A stretch of DNA of 64,000 nt from Gallionella sp. (GCA_028689145.1 JAQTWT010000006.1:109379-173378); one strand, 5' to 3'; shown: positions 20,326-28,977, numbered from the stretch's first letter. The notes: generated by a model from the letters alone, not told the origin. Translations and numbers: made by a program.

Positions 20326-20632
20326 TACATGAGGGCGCGGATTTTAACTCAAGCTTAGGCTTGGTATATGGCGTGCTGCAAAGAGCAAGCCCGGCAGCGC
20401 CGAGCTTCTCATTGAACCTATAAAACGCAGTTGAAGGTGAGCACCTCGAAAATTCAAACGTTGCGCAGTTTGCGTAGGTGCGAATTCATTCGCACGAACA
20501 ACAGGTTATGTGCGAATAAATTCGCACCTACGAAAGCGGGAATGACGGCAGTGGTGTCGTGAATTATGGAAAGATCAATAGGTCAAAAATATTTCGTTGC
20601 CGGTCCTGATAGTTCGCGACCCCGAGCATGAC
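20326..20632. other. Intergenic stretch with a palindromic repeat
   Basis: The gap contains an inverted repeat at 20473-20532 (GTAGGTGCGAATTCATTCGCAC ... GTGCGAATAAATTCGCACCTAC in overlapping arms). No gene or RNA is recognised. Confidence 0.7.
20473..20532. repeat. GTAGGTGCGAAT-type palindrome
   Basis: CGTAGGTGCGAATtCATTCGCAC and GTGCGAATaAATTCGCACCTACG form a long stem, with each arm itself palindromic. It is a dispersed-repeat type in the gap after the NERD-helicase gene. Confidence 0.85.
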
Positions 20633-22450
20633 CTACACCACCAGCCGCCCGACCAGCTCAGACATATTCGAGTAAGTGATGAATGCCTCGTGCGTCGCGC
20701 GCGTGATGGCGACGTAGGTCAGGCGTATGTCGTCTTCTATATCCTCAGCCTTCTTTAGCTCACCCAATCCGCCTATGGCAACGCAGGGGAACTCCAGCCC
20801 CTTGGCGGTGTGCATGGTCAGTAATCGCACCTCATCCCGCTCCGTTTGTATGCGGTTGCCATGATCTTTTGCCACGTCAATCGGTATGCCGGATTTTGCC
20901 AGTATTTTCTCGAACTTTTCGCAGATGAATTTCCGGGGATACAGCACCGCCATCTGCCCCCATTGATACCCGGCGGCCTTGCGTCCGAGCAGCCATTCCG
21001 CAATCGCATGTGCTTCGCCGTCATGGCTCACGCACTGGCGCACCACCGGCTCCACACCCTCGCGCCCGCCGTCTTCCGGCATCAGGATCGCACTCTCGTC
21101 ACCGGCGCATACGCCCGGTGCGCCGATCACATCGGCGGCGAACTTGCGCGCGAAGCGCAATATCTGCGCGGTGTTGCGGTAATTCACCTTGAGCACCGTG
21201 GTGCGACCGGCGGCCTCGATGCCAAGCTGTTTCCAGACCGGGCGTTTCCGCCCTTTATAAATCGCCTGCGCATCGTCGTAAACGATCATCAGCGCCTTCG
21301 TGTCCGGGTTCACCATCTTCGCCGCCAGCGCCAGCCATTGCGGCTCGAAGTCGTGCGCCTCGTCGATCAGCACCGCATCGTACTGTCCGCCCGGAATCAG
21401 TCCGCGCTCGGCGGCATCAAGTACGGCCTGCACGTTGGCAGCCTGCCGCTCCGAAAAGTCGGGAAACTCTTTATCGGTTGGTATCGGCAGGCCGTAGGCG
21501 CGCAGCATCTTGGAGCACCAAGAATGGAAGGTGAAAACGTTTACTTTGTCTTCCACGCCGCGATCCTGCATCGCATTCTCCAGCCGCCCCGAGATGCCGT
21601 TCGCGTAACTCAACAGCAGCACCGGGCGGCTTGCCGCGCGCGCGATTTGCTCGGCGCGGAACGCCAGAATCAGCGTCTTGCCGGAGCCCGCCACGCCGCG
21701 CACGATGCGGTGTCCCTCGCCCATGCTGCGCGCCAGTAACTCTTGCTGCATGTCCATCACTTCCAGCACGCGGTCACCAGCGGGCGAGGATTTTTCAGGC
21801 GCTTCGTCAAACGGCAGCGCAATCTGGGTGACGCGAATCTCCGGGAACAGCCGCGCACGCACCCGGTCGATCTGCGGCAGTGACAGCCCAGCCCCGATGC
21901 GGCGCGACACCATGCGCCAGACCCGCTCGCGAAATGCATCCGCATCCACCTTCTCGCCCATCTCGTCGCGGAAGATGCAGCGCTCCGGCGGAAACACCTC
22001 ATGCAGATCGGTTCCGTCGAACTGCTTGCGCGTGATATTCGTAAACACCACGCCATGCCCGAAGGGAAACACCGGCTGCCCCTTGAAGCCGCCGCTCTCG
22101 ATGACCAGCAACGGGTCTCGTTTCAGCGTATTGACCACGTTGAACATGTAGCTGCGCACCTGCTCGAAAGGGTTCTCCAGCGATACCGTGCCTTGCGGGG
22201 TCAACAACTCGACATGCGTGCGCGTCGCACTGACGATATTGTCCTTGTGCCAGTCCTTCACCTCCAGCACCACAATGCCCTGCTGCGGATGCAACGTCAC
22301 GAAATCAGGATGCCTGCCGAAAGGCCCGACCGGGATGTTGTGCCACACCCAGGCGTTGTCTTCGAGGCAATCCTTCAGGCGTTCGGCGAGACGCAACTCA
22401 CCCCCCGCATCGAAGCGGGCAGAGCCGAGGGTGGGGATTAGGGTGGCCAT
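20633..22450 (-). CDS. NERD nuclease-related domain fused to UvrD-type helicase
   Basis: A 605-residue protein. The N-terminal NERD domain (about residues 10-130) keeps a PD-(D/E)xK-like set: D49 in HPDFV, then E63 and K65 in VLEVKDW. The SF1A helicase follows: Walker A GVAGSGKT (252-259), Walker B LIDEAHDFE, VNYRNT, and MHTAKGLEFPCVAIGG with a final YVAITRA segment. It should be an ATP-driven DNA translocase with possible nuclease activity. It is the third gene of an operon after a PHP-ATPase and a small protein (23-base gap). NERD-UvrD proteins are common in accessory regions. Confidence 0.9.
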   Translation of the reverse strand: MATLIPTLGSARFDAGGELRLAERLKDCLEDNAWVWHNIPVGPFGRHPDFVTLHPQQGIVVLEVKDWHKDNIVSATRTHVELLTPQGTVSLENPFEQVRSYMFNVVNTLKRDPLLVIESGGFKGQPVFPFGHGVVFTNITRKQFDGTDLHEVFPPERCIFRDEMGEKVDADAFRERVWRMVSRRIGAGLSLPQIDRVRARLFPEIRVTQIALPFDEAPEKSSPAGDRVLEVMDMQQELLARSMGEGHRIVRGVAGSGKTLILAFRAEQIARAASRPVLLLSYANGISGRLENAMQDRGVEDKVNVFTFHSWCSKMLRAYGLPIPTDKEFPDFSERQAANVQAVLDAAERGLIPGGQYDAVLIDEAHDFEPQWLALAAKMVNPDTKALMIVYDDAQAIYKGRKRPVWKQLGIEAAGRTTVLKVNYRNTAQILRFARKFAADVIGAPGVCAGDESAILMPEDGGREGVEPVVRQCVSHDGEAHAIAEWLLGRKAAGYQWGQMAVLYPRKFICEKFEKILAKSGIPIDVAKDHGNRIQTERDEVRLLTMHTAKGLEFPCVAIGGLGELKKAEDIEDDIRLTYVAITRATHEAFITYSNMSELVGRLVV

Positions 22451-22473
22451 GCGCAGGGTATTCGGGCGTTGGA

Positions 22474-22758
22474 TTAAACCAAGTTGTAATGCTTCATCTC
22501 GCCGTGAACCTCTTGTATCTCACGATTGAGTTGGGTGAGGTATTCATTGGCAACTAGAGTGAATAAATCATCTCCCACTTTATCCAGTTTGATTTGAAAC
22601 TCTCCGACCTTGATTCGGGCAAGGATTTTGTTGAATGCGCTCTTTACTTCATTCGGTTTGTCATCAGACAATGGGATGCTGATTTCTTCGTCTTCAAGTT
22701 TAATTTGAATAAAGTACTTATCGTCAATGCTCATCACAGTTGCATTAATTGTTTCCAT
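22474..22758 (-). CDS. Small acidic protein between PHP-ATPase and NERD-helicase genes
   Basis: A 94-residue protein with no family that I recognise. The chosen ATG (METINATVMS) has AGAGGAAA before it and overlaps the end of the ATPase gene by 14 bases, which argues for translational coupling and a shared function. The sequence is mixed alpha/beta with regular charged residues (QIKLEDEEISIPL, then GEFQIKLDKVGDDLFTL) and no membrane segment. Possibly an accessory or regulatory subunit of the system. Confidence 0.75.
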   Translation of the reverse strand: METINATVMSIDDKYFIQIKLEDEEISIPLSDDKPNEVKSAFNKILARIKVGEFQIKLDKVGDDLFTLVANEYLTQLNREIQEVHGEMKHYNLV

Positions 22759-24889
22759 AGATTTTTCCTCTCTCTCCAAATGCCTCTTCTCCACCTTCAA
22801 GGGTTTTCATGCTGACCTTTTTCCAATCGAGCTGATCATTCTTGTCATCAGGATTTACCAAATTGTTGGTAAAGGGGTTGCCAACATAGGTTTTATACCC
22901 AAACTTATCGTGGCAACGATAAACCGAGCTGTAAGGGAGTGTTCGCACGGCAATATTCGCATCGTGAGTCGAAATGAATACTTTCTTACCAGCTCGCGCG
23001 CGTTCCTTAATAAGCGGCACAATTACATCACTGATATATTCATTGCCTAAACTCCTTTCTGGCTCATCCAAAATGTAGACTTCTTTGTCTGTTTCTAGCT
23101 CTTTCTGCAACATGACCATTGAGGATTCGCCACTCGATGGCGAATAGGGCTGCCCGTCTATCGCAAAGTATCTCTTGAATAGAAGTAGCTGAAGAACTGT
23201 TTCGATATCTTCTACATCTTCGATTGCATTGAGTTCGGATATATGTTGAAACAAGTCGTCTTCATAGGCGTGCTTAAATATCTTTCGGACATAAATGACG
23301 AACTTTTTCTGCGACCCTTTTTTAATCCCAGTTAGGCTTAGCATAGAACTGTCCGTAATATCACCGCCCTGAAACCTAAACTCAGTAAGAAATTGCAGAT
23401 ATCCCTTGTTTAACCCAAGGCCACCAACAACCTCGTTCTGCATGGGAATATCTGTGTCTACGCTCTTTACGACTTTGGCTGCGTTGATCTCAATCATCAT
23501 GCGGTTTATCGCGTAGTCATGAAAACCTGTTGTTGTCGGTTTTGCCGGTTTTCCTGTTTTTAGCTCTATCACTTTTCGGAAAGTCTCGATTGCCGAGTTC
23601 AGTAAAGTTATTTCTTTCCAATCTGAAAAAGTTGTCCATTCCTTCTTGCGAAGACGATCCAGAAGTCCTCTTAGGATTCGAGTAATTTCTGAGTGCTCCT
23701 TTTCATCAAGCTCTTTTCTTACGGTAGGATTCTCATCCAAAAATTTAATAAATTCATTTGTCGCTTTCGCTGTGCCAATAATTTCAATAAATTCGCGCTT
23801 AGCGCTACCTCCCTCCTCTTTGTCGATGTCCTTGAGCAGTATTTTGCTAGCGTTTTTGTTCGTGTTAGTTTCCTTAAAATAGTTTACGTACTTGCTGATA
23901 CTCGTAACATTCACCTCCTTCGCGTTGAGCAGGGCTTTTATTTCGTTTGTGCAGTAGTTGATGCCATACGTATTAAGATTAATTATCAAGCTTTTGCCTT
24001 TGGTATCGTAAATCTCATCCAGACGATCACTGCCTGATACGTAGACTTTTGCATCAACTCCATTCTCTGAGTAGTGCTTGGCAATCGCCCTCAGGATGCA
24101 GGACTTCCCAGTTCCTTTGGGGCCGAAAACGACATTTATGTCGTTGAATGCCTTAATTCTCAATTCCGGGGCATCCTCAAAATGGCGCAGCACGAGGTCT
24201 TCGGACGTTTTTCTATCCAGCATCGTATTTATTGCCGCTGTATCTTTTTTTAGCAGCAGGCAAAAATGCTCGAAACTGGCGACAGGAAGCCGAAGGTCTG
24301 GAAGATATTGGGAAAGCTTTTCGTACTCCGCCCAGTCATGAATATCAGATCCGAAAATTGAAGAATGTCCGTGTGAAATATAGATACCGGCTGAGATTGA
24401 GTTGGTTACTTCTTTGATCACGTACTCTGGGTTGCTTGTTCTCTTCACAAGCTTTTCAAGAACGTCATCCGTTAGTCCTGGTTTTTTTTGCTTGTAATGT
24501 GCAATGTAAATCGGATTGAAGGTGTCAAATGTAGCCAGAACATTATCAATGGTTGCCGTAAAGGAGTCCGGGGTGGAATTCTTTGTTAGCTCATCAATTG
24601 CGGCAGAAAACTCACTCGCCGAGCTAGGTGAAACTATCACTATCAAGTGACCTCTTGATCCGTTTTCAAGAACATCAATCTCAATACCAGGCCAGACTTG
24701 CGCACCACCTTTCATGCAGGATTCAATTTCTTGGAATTGAGTCAGGTCGAAAACATTGTGATTGGTGATTGCAACAATTTTGACCTCTGTGGATAGTATG
24801 GTCTCGCAGAAATCTTTAGGGGAAATTGATCTTGTAGCCACATCGCCTGATTTACATTTCTTTGTGTGAGTATGTATGTCGATCTTCAT
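22745..24889 (-). CDS. PHP phosphoesterase fused to ABC-type ATPase (TrlF-like)
   Basis: A 714-residue two-part protein. Residues 1 to about 215 form a PHP metal-dependent phosphoesterase: H6 and H8 (DIHTHT), H44 (TNHN), E70, H81, H131 and the D182-x-H184 pair. The rest is an SMC/ABC-like ATPase: Walker A GPKGTGKS (256-263), a helical coiled insertion, the signature SSGES, Walker B VYILDEPERSL and an H-loop ISTHD. All metal and ATP motifs look intact. PHP-ATPase fusions of this design (the TrlF-like group, as I recall it) are associated with defence-type loci. Base composition is clearly more AT-rich than the helicase gene after it, suggesting transfer. It opens a three-gene operon. Confidence 0.88.
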   Translation of the reverse strand: MKIDIHTHTKKCKSGDVATRSISPKDFCETILSTEVKIVAITNHNVFDLTQFQEIESCMKGGAQVWPGIEIDVLENGSRGHLIVIVSPSSASEFSAAIDELTKNSTPDSFTATIDNVLATFDTFNPIYIAHYKQKKPGLTDDVLEKLVKRTSNPEYVIKEVTNSISAGIYISHGHSSIFGSDIHDWAEYEKLSQYLPDLRLPVASFEHFCLLLKKDTAAINTMLDRKTSEDLVLRHFEDAPELRIKAFNDINVVFGPKGTGKSCILRAIAKHYSENGVDAKVYVSGSDRLDEIYDTKGKSLIINLNTYGINYCTNEIKALLNAKEVNVTSISKYVNYFKETNTNKNASKILLKDIDKEEGGSAKREFIEIIGTAKATNEFIKFLDENPTVRKELDEKEHSEITRILRGLLDRLRKKEWTTFSDWKEITLLNSAIETFRKVIELKTGKPAKPTTTGFHDYAINRMMIEINAAKVVKSVDTDIPMQNEVVGGLGLNKGYLQFLTEFRFQGGDITDSSMLSLTGIKKGSQKKFVIYVRKIFKHAYEDDLFQHISELNAIEDVEDIETVLQLLLFKRYFAIDGQPYSPSSGESSMVMLQKELETDKEVYILDEPERSLGNEYISDVIVPLIKERARAGKKVFISTHDANIAVRTLPYSSVYRCHDKFGYKTYVGNPFTNNLVNPDDKNDQLDWKKVSMKTLEGGEEAFGERGKIYGNN

Positions 24890-25005
24890 GGCTGCATTGT
24901 CCTTATGTATTAGCGATTCACGACTGCAAAGCTTGAGCTGCGAATGGGATGTGCCAGAGTGAATGAATTTGACTGCATGGGCACGTTATTTAACTCCCAC
25001 CCCTG

Positions 25006-25036
25006 TAATTAAACGGGTCAGCTTCGAATTTTTTTG
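25006..25036. repeat. Repeat D: core related to the accessory-operon repeats
   Basis: TAATTAAACGGGTCAGC followed by a T-run. It matches the left part of copy B at 38422-38473 (TTAATTAAACGGGACAGC) and CGGGTCAGC of copy C. It lies upstream of the PHP-ATPase operon. The match is partial. Confidence 0.5.
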
Positions 25037-25062
25037 CACGTACACAAACTCCCTCATGCCAG

Positions 25063-25197
25063 TCAATCTTTCTTCGGCTTTTCATCGCCGCTGATAAACC
25101 CGATAGGCCGCTTTTTCTGCAGCTCGGGCGGTGTCATCAATTCGCGGATGGCATCGAACACTTGTCCAGAGCCTCCGAACTTGAGGTCACAGATTGT
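25063..25197 (-). pseudogene. C-terminal remnant of an ORF6N/KilA-N-type protein
   Basis: Read leftwards, the frame ending at 25063 encodes CDLKFGGSGQVFDAIRELM and then a PPELQKKRPIGFISG-type ending. The VFDAIRxLM...PP...IGF pattern is the usual C-terminus of ORF6N-domain (phage antirepressor-like) proteins. The N-terminal domain is missing and the frame is not continuous upstream, so this is a decayed fragment. Confidence 0.5.
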
Positions 25198-25339
25198 GAC
25201 CTCAAGACGTTAAACTCATGATTTGTAAGCTGCGGAATAATTTTGGGTAGACCACGACTTATCTGGTCTGAGCAACGGATGCTTGGTGAGAGATGAGGCA
25301 AGTGCTTCCCCTTTATCAAACAGTCGTACAGCCGACAAT

Positions 25340-25492
25340 GCTTCCCGTCTTCGCGGGTTTATTGTCTTGCGCCAGCTCCTGTTCTGGGGGAATTTGCCAT
25401 GAGCCTCGCGCCGTGCGTGCGGTGCGATGTGCGTTTGGCAGATATGCAAGTGGGGCGAACTGTATTTGAGTTTGGCGGGTAGTGTCAATGCT
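25340..25492. repeat. Structured direct repeat, copy 1
   Basis: About 150 bases sharing long runs with 41836-41988, including GCCAGCTCCT, GTTCTGGGGG and GCGGTGCGATGTGCG. A small hairpin differs between copies by a base-paired change (CCCG...CGGG here, CCCA...TGGG there), which hints at a conserved folded RNA or DNA structure. Identity of the element is unknown. Confidence 0.7.
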
Positions 25493-25603
25493 GATGGAAA
25501 AGAACTTGCGGCGGGCAAAGGGGCCGGTTCGGGATATTTTTCAGAATCACGCCGCTCGTTTCAGCAAGGAGTTAAACGGCTCAGGTCTATATCCGTAGCC
25601 TGT

Positions 25604-25900
25604 TCATCCCTTGAGTAGTTTTTTCCTTGTCCAGCTCGGATTCCGGCGGCAATCAAGAACAGCGAATACGATGGTTTCTTCGTCGGCGACGCGATAATAA
25701 ACAGCAAATGGAAAACGCTTGGAGAGTAGCCGGTGGTAGCCCATCACTACACGGTGCATCCCCGCAAAATAGGCCAGTGAGTCGATGTCGGAGTAGAGCG
25801 TATCCAGGAAATATGTGCCGAGGCCGTCGGCTTGCGATGCGTAGAACCGGTAGCCTTCTTCGAGATCGTTTTCTGCGGCGCTGAGGATTTTTATCCTCAT
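25604..25900 (-). CDS. ParE/RelE-superfamily toxin
   Basis: A 98-residue protein with the ParE fold pattern: MRIKILSAAENDLEEGYRFY at the start and FPFAVYYRVADEETIVFAVLDCRRNPSW at the end. ParE toxins poison DNA gyrase, while RelE relatives cut mRNA; the target is not certain here. It overlaps its upstream antitoxin gene by four bases, as is normal for a type II module. Confidence 0.88.
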   Translation of the reverse strand: MRIKILSAAENDLEEGYRFYASQADGLGTYFLDTLYSDIDSLAYFAGMHRVVMGYHRLLSKRFPFAVYYRVADEETIVFAVLDCRRNPSWTRKKLLKG

Positions 25901-26118
25901 GACACGTTTTTCTTGATTCTTTCTTTGGCTTCTTCCCAGTTTGAAACGGTTGCCTTGCCTGAATTCAAGGCAGCTTCGCGATCATTGAGGACGGTTTCAT
26001 GCCAAGCCGGAGATGCCAGATTCTTTTCGTTGCCGACCATGTCAGCCCAGAGCATTTCCATCAAATCCAGTTTTTGGGTGAATGAAAGTTGTGCAATGGG
26101 AACTTCGATTCTGTTCAT
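25897..26118 (-). CDS. Antitoxin of the addiction-module-component family
   Basis: A 73-residue acidic protein of the short type named putative addiction module component (LSFTQKLDLMEMLWADM, then an EEAKERIKKN tail). It should bind and neutralise the ParE-like toxin that overlaps its 3' end by four bases. It is the first gene of the pair and probably autoregulates it. Confidence 0.85.
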   Translation of the reverse strand: MNRIEVPIAQLSFTQKLDLMEMLWADMVGNEKNLASPAWHETVLNDREAALNSGKATVSNWEEAKERIKKNVS

Positions 26119-26347
26119 CGTGTTTCCTTTCGTATGGCTAACGCGCCTACTCAGTCGGGGTAATTATAGCGGGTATAACATGTGAAAAACTACGTAGAAT
26201 TAAAGCGGTTCGCATTATTTTTCGCTGCAAATATACTGCTCCCAGCTTTTTAAACCTTCACGCCGTAATTGCCGGATTACCGCTGGTGCCTCGCTTGCAG
26301 CAAGAATCGGCTAAACTATAAAAACTTATTCAGGATTCGGAACATTA

Positions 26348-26373
26348 CCCTTCGACAAGCTCAGGGCGAACGG
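26348..26373. repeat. Short CTTCGACAAGCTCAGGGCGAACGG repeat
   Basis: A dispersed motif whose variants recur at 26767-26855, 31841-31892 and 41600-41705. It lies just before the small membrane protein gene. Such CTCAGG/CGAACGG motifs are widespread in proteobacterial genomes. Confidence 0.7.
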
Positions 26374-26386
26374 ATTTATTATAAAA

Positions 26387-26740
26387 ATGCAGATCAAATA
26401 TCTTTCCAATACTACGGCCAACCCTCCCAGCCTGTTGCGCAAAGCGGGCACGATAGCCGTGGCTACGGCGCTGGCCGGTGTGGCGCTGATGTTCTCGGCG
26501 GTGCTGATTGTGGCCGTCGTGAGTATCGGCGCAGTGGCATTTGCTTACTTGTGGTGGAAGACGCGCGCCCTGCGCAAACAGATGAAGGCGCAAATGCGCG
26601 ATTTTCCGCCGCACGGCGCAAACGTGCAGCGCGAGGCGTTCATGGGCGAGGTGTATGAGGGCGAAGTGATCGAGGGGGAAGCGGTGCGCGTGGAAGAATC
26701 CGTGAGCAGCGCATCCGTATCCGTCAACACCAGGAGTTAG
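26387..26740 (+). CDS. Small membrane protein with acidic repeat tail
   Basis: A 117-residue protein with a long hydrophobic stretch (about residues 22-56, one or two helices) followed by a basic patch (KTRALRKQMKAQMR) and a C-terminal tail with repeating acidic units (GEVYEGEVIEGEAV). The positive-inside pattern puts the tail in the cytoplasm. No family is recognised. It stands alone between toxin-antitoxin modules. Confidence 0.65.
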   Translation: MQIKYLSNTTANPPSLLRKAGTIAVATALAGVALMFSAVLIVAVVSIGAVAFAYLWWKTRALRKQMKAQMRDFPPHGANVQREAFMGEVYEGEVIEGEAVRVEESVSSASVSVNTRS

Positions 26741-26766
26741 TGATTCGGCAAAGTGAAGTTTGAAGT

Positions 26767-26855
26767 CCATTCGCCCTGAGGTATCGAAGGGTGAATGGGC
26801 TTCGATACGCTTTGCGTACCCTGTGCTGAGATTGTCGAAGCATCAGCCCGAACGG
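26767..26855. repeat. Composite CGCCCTGAG/CGAAGG repeat
   Basis: ATTCGCCCTGAGGTATCGAA ... TTCGATACG...GTGCTGAG...GTCGAAGCATCAGCCCGAACGG: nested inverted and direct copies of the same short motif as at 26348. The gap between 26741 and 26902 holds nothing else. Confidence 0.7.
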
Positions 26856-26902
26856 TAAACTTAAACATATTCGTGCAGGATCAATAATGCCGGATTGTAT
26901 TG

Positions 26903-27178
26903 CTAATACACCGCATCATGATCGCCCACATTCACGGGAATGATCTCTTCATCCCGAATCAACAGTTCCAGTGTGATGCGGTAAGAAAGATTGATGGAAA
27001 TTGAGTGCAGCCCCTGCAGCCTGCCAGTCAAGGCGTGCAAGCGCAGTGAGGGGTGATACGGGTTCAGCTCAAGCAGTTGCAGTGCCTTGAGGTATTGTTT
27101 TTCCAGCTCCGGATGGCGTTTTAGAAAACGCGCGGCGCGTTTTTCGTATTGCTCGGTGAAGATGAGCTGAAAAGTCAT
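26903..27178 (-). CDS. RelE/YafQ-like toxin
   Basis: A 91-residue protein of the RelE superfamily (FTEQYEKRAARFLKRHPEL, LRLHALTGRLQGLHSISIN, SYRITLELLI and a final GDHDAVY). The terminal GDHDxVY is typical of plasmid-stabilisation toxins related to YafQ, which cut mRNA on the ribosome. It lies 61 bases after its predicted antitoxin. Confidence 0.85.
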   Translation of the reverse strand: MTFQLIFTEQYEKRAARFLKRHPELEKQYLKALQLLELNPYHPSLRLHALTGRLQGLHSISINLSYRITLELLIRDEEIIPVNVGDHDAVY

Positions 27179-27239
27179 GGTCGATGGGGCGTGGCCGAAG
27201 TAAGTCTTTCGAAAGGACGAGCGGCATCCATGATTCTGC

Positions 27240-27500
27240 TCATGCTGCGGACTTCTTCACCCGTTTGACGTGCGCCGCTGCCGATTCCTTTACAAAGCGT
27301 CCCGCCGCGACATCGGCATGCGTTTCGGCCAACGCCGCTTCCAGCTCGCATTCGCGCAGGTAGTGATATTGCGCAATGTCCATCACCACAAAACGCTCCT
27401 TGCCGCGCACCGAGACGATTGCTTCCGGTTTATCCGCCAACGCGGCCTCGATGGCGGCGATTCCTTTTGTTTTTAAGTCATTGGCGGTCAGGCTGGACAT
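27240..27500 (-). CDS. Phd/YefM-type antitoxin
   Basis: An 86-residue protein starting MSSLTANDLKTKGIAAIEAAL with a VSVRGKERFVVMDIAQYHYLRE core typical of Phd-family DNA-binding antitoxins. The positively charged C-terminus (AAHVKRVKKSAA) should clasp the toxin encoded downstream at 26903-27178. Confidence 0.85.
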   Translation of the reverse strand: MSSLTANDLKTKGIAAIEAALADKPEAIVSVRGKERFVVMDIAQYHYLRECELEAALAETHADVAAGRFVKESAAAHVKRVKKSAA

Positions 27501-27546
27501 GGCGTATTTCCTTATTGGATCATTTTAAGTGCGATAAATAGTACGC

Positions 27547-27963
27547 TCAATAGTGCGATTGAGCAACCCAATTTTCAACCCGCAATCCCGGCACACGCTC
27601 GAACTCTGCGGCATTGTTGGTGACCAGAATCAGTTTGCCGGAAAGTGCATGGGAGGCGATCCACAGGTCGTTATTGCCGATGGGTTTGCCGCTGCTTTGC
27701 AGGTGATGACGGATTTTTCCGTAGTGCACCGATACGCCGTCATCCAACGGCAAGACCGGGATCAGTGCGATCAGGTGTTCCAGTATCTGTCGCGACTCCT
27801 TGGATTTTGAGCTTTTCTCGGCACCAAAACACAGTTCGCCATAGGTGATGGCGGACATGGCGACTTTGCCGGGCGGTAATTTTGAGAAGCGCGCCAGCAC
27901 TTCTGCCGGGCGATGATTCTTGATGTAGATGCAGATGTTGGTGTCGAGCAGGTAGCGCGGCAT
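27547..27963 (-). CDS. vapC: VapC PIN-domain ribonuclease toxin
   Basis: A 138-residue PIN protein. The acidic active-site residues fit the family: D in LLDTNICIYI, E in TYGELCFG, D in NDLWIASHAL, with the final D replaced by N in LVTNNAAEF, as in many VapC proteins. VapC cleaves tRNA or rRNA when freed from VapB. It is three bases from the stop of vapB. Confidence 0.93.
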   Translation of the reverse strand: MPRYLLDTNICIYIKNHRPAEVLARFSKLPPGKVAMSAITYGELCFGAEKSSKSKESRQILEHLIALIPVLPLDDGVSVHYGKIRHHLQSSGKPIGNNDLWIASHALSGKLILVTNNAAEFERVPGLRVENWVAQSHY

Positions 27964-27966
27964 GGT

Positions 27967-28194
27967 CTACAGACCGGCACGTTCTTGCGGTAGGTCATCT
28001 TTGCGCTCAGTCATGAAATCGGCGGGTAATGAACTCAGCAGGTGAAATGCCTGTTCCAGCGATTTGGCTTTTTTGCGCAGAACCAATTCATCGTCCCGGC
28101 GAAAAATCTCCACCTCGTCGGTATCGAACTGGAACTCCGCCGGAATTCTCACCGCCTGCGAGTTGCCGCTTTTGAAAACTTTTGCAGTACGCAT
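27967..28194 (-). CDS. vapB: VapB antitoxin (AbrB-type)
   Basis: A 75-residue protein with a swapped-hairpin AbrB DNA-binding domain (MRTAKVFKSGNSQAVRIP, then EVEIFRRDDELVL) and a C-terminal toxin-binding segment. The ATG at 28194 has AAGGAG six bases before it and is preferred over an upstream one at 28233. It pairs with vapC directly downstream. Confidence 0.92.
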   Translation of the reverse strand: MRTAKVFKSGNSQAVRIPAEFQFDTDEVEIFRRDDELVLRKKAKSLEQAFHLLSSLPADFMTERKDDLPQERAGL

Positions 28195-28417
28195 GGTCGA
28201 CTCCTTTTGTGTATACACATTGAGTATATACATGCGGGTGATTTATGCAAGCCGGGCGAGTTAATCTAGTCGGGTTCGGCTATATTTCCGGAATATAGGG
28301 GCGCTGAACCACTCTTATATCAGACAGCCTGCCATCGTGTTTTGCATCAAACCAGCATCCAAAGCTGCGCAATTTAAGCCAAGACTTCTGCTTGCGTTGA
28401 ATGCTATCCTTGGTTAG

Positions 28418-28441
28418 ACTTGTCCAACTTAATGAACAAGT
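28418..28441. promoter_or_regulatory. Inverted repeat before yefM-yoeB
   Basis: ACTTGT ... ACAAGT with a 12-base centre, ten bases before the yefM-like start. Its place fits an operator for autoregulation by the antitoxin-toxin complex. Not tested against any motif. Confidence 0.4.
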
Positions 28442-28450
28442 GAGGTGAGC

Positions 28451-28711
28451 ATGAAAGTCGTTACTTATTCCCACGCGCGCAATTCGCTCAAATCAATTCT
28501 GGATGAAGTCGTCCAGGATGCGGACGTGACCATTATCAGTCGACGCGACGCGGAAGGCGATGCGGTGGTGATGTCTTTGGACAGCTACAACAGCATCATG
28601 GAGACGTTACACCTGACCAGCAATCCGGCAAATGCCGCGGCATTGGCTCGCGCTATAGCGCAGGATAAATCCGGTCAAGCGCAAGTCCGGCAACTGCTTA
28701 GTACCGATTAG
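28451..28711 (+). CDS. yefM: YefM-type antitoxin
   Basis: An 86-residue Phd/YefM protein (MKVVTYSHARNSLKSILDEV ... ISRRDAEGDAVVMSLDSYNSIMETLHL). It binds operator DNA and wraps YoeB. The ATG at 28451 has AGGTG before it; a GTG two codons earlier is possible. The toxin starts two bases after its stop. Confidence 0.93.
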   Translation: MKVVTYSHARNSLKSILDEVVQDADVTIISRRDAEGDAVVMSLDSYNSIMETLHLTSNPANAAALARAIAQDKSGQAQVRQLLSTD

Positions 28712-28713
28712 CT

Positions 28714-28977
28714 GTGCGCGCCATTCACTTTGTGCCCGATGCATGGGATGCTTATTTATATTGGCAAAATCAGGATAAAAAAACGCTCAAGCGGATAAAC
28801 CAACTGATTGCAGCGGCTGCGCGTGATCCATTTGCAGGTATAGGCAAGCCGGAGCCATTACGCGGTGAATTATCCGGTTATTGGTCGCGGCGCATAGATG
28901 AAGCGAATCGTTTGGTCTATCGCGCAACAGATGCTGAGCTGGTGATTATTGCGTGCCGTTTTCACTACGAAAGCTAA
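28714..28977 (+). CDS. yoeB: YoeB-type ribosome-dependent mRNA endonuclease toxin
   Basis: An 87-residue protein with a GTG start, close to E. coli YoeB. The sequence RRIDEANRLVYR carries the catalytic E and R region, and the ending CRFHYES keeps the H-Y pair. It cuts mRNA at the ribosomal A site. It forms a complete pair with yefM just upstream. Confidence 0.94.
   Translation: MRAIHFVPDAWDAYLYWQNQDKKTLKRINQLIAAAARDPFAGIGKPEPLRGELSGYWSRRIDEANRLVYRATDAELVIIACRFHYES

Larger units (their letters stand above)
24890..25603. other. Remnant-filled gap before the PHP-ATPase operon
   Basis: The 714-base gap has no intact gene. It contains a repeat core at 25006-25036, a degraded ORF6N-type tail at 25063-25197, and a structured repeat at 25340-25492 that recurs near 41.9 kb. 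The promoter of the PHP-ATPase operon must lie near its left end. Confidence 0.6.

Noticed and set aside
25340..25492. Group II intron domain V as identity of the structured repeat
   Set aside because: A short GCATGCACGGT resemblance exists in the reverse strand of copy 2, but the characteristic domain V hairpin and a reverse transcriptase are absent.
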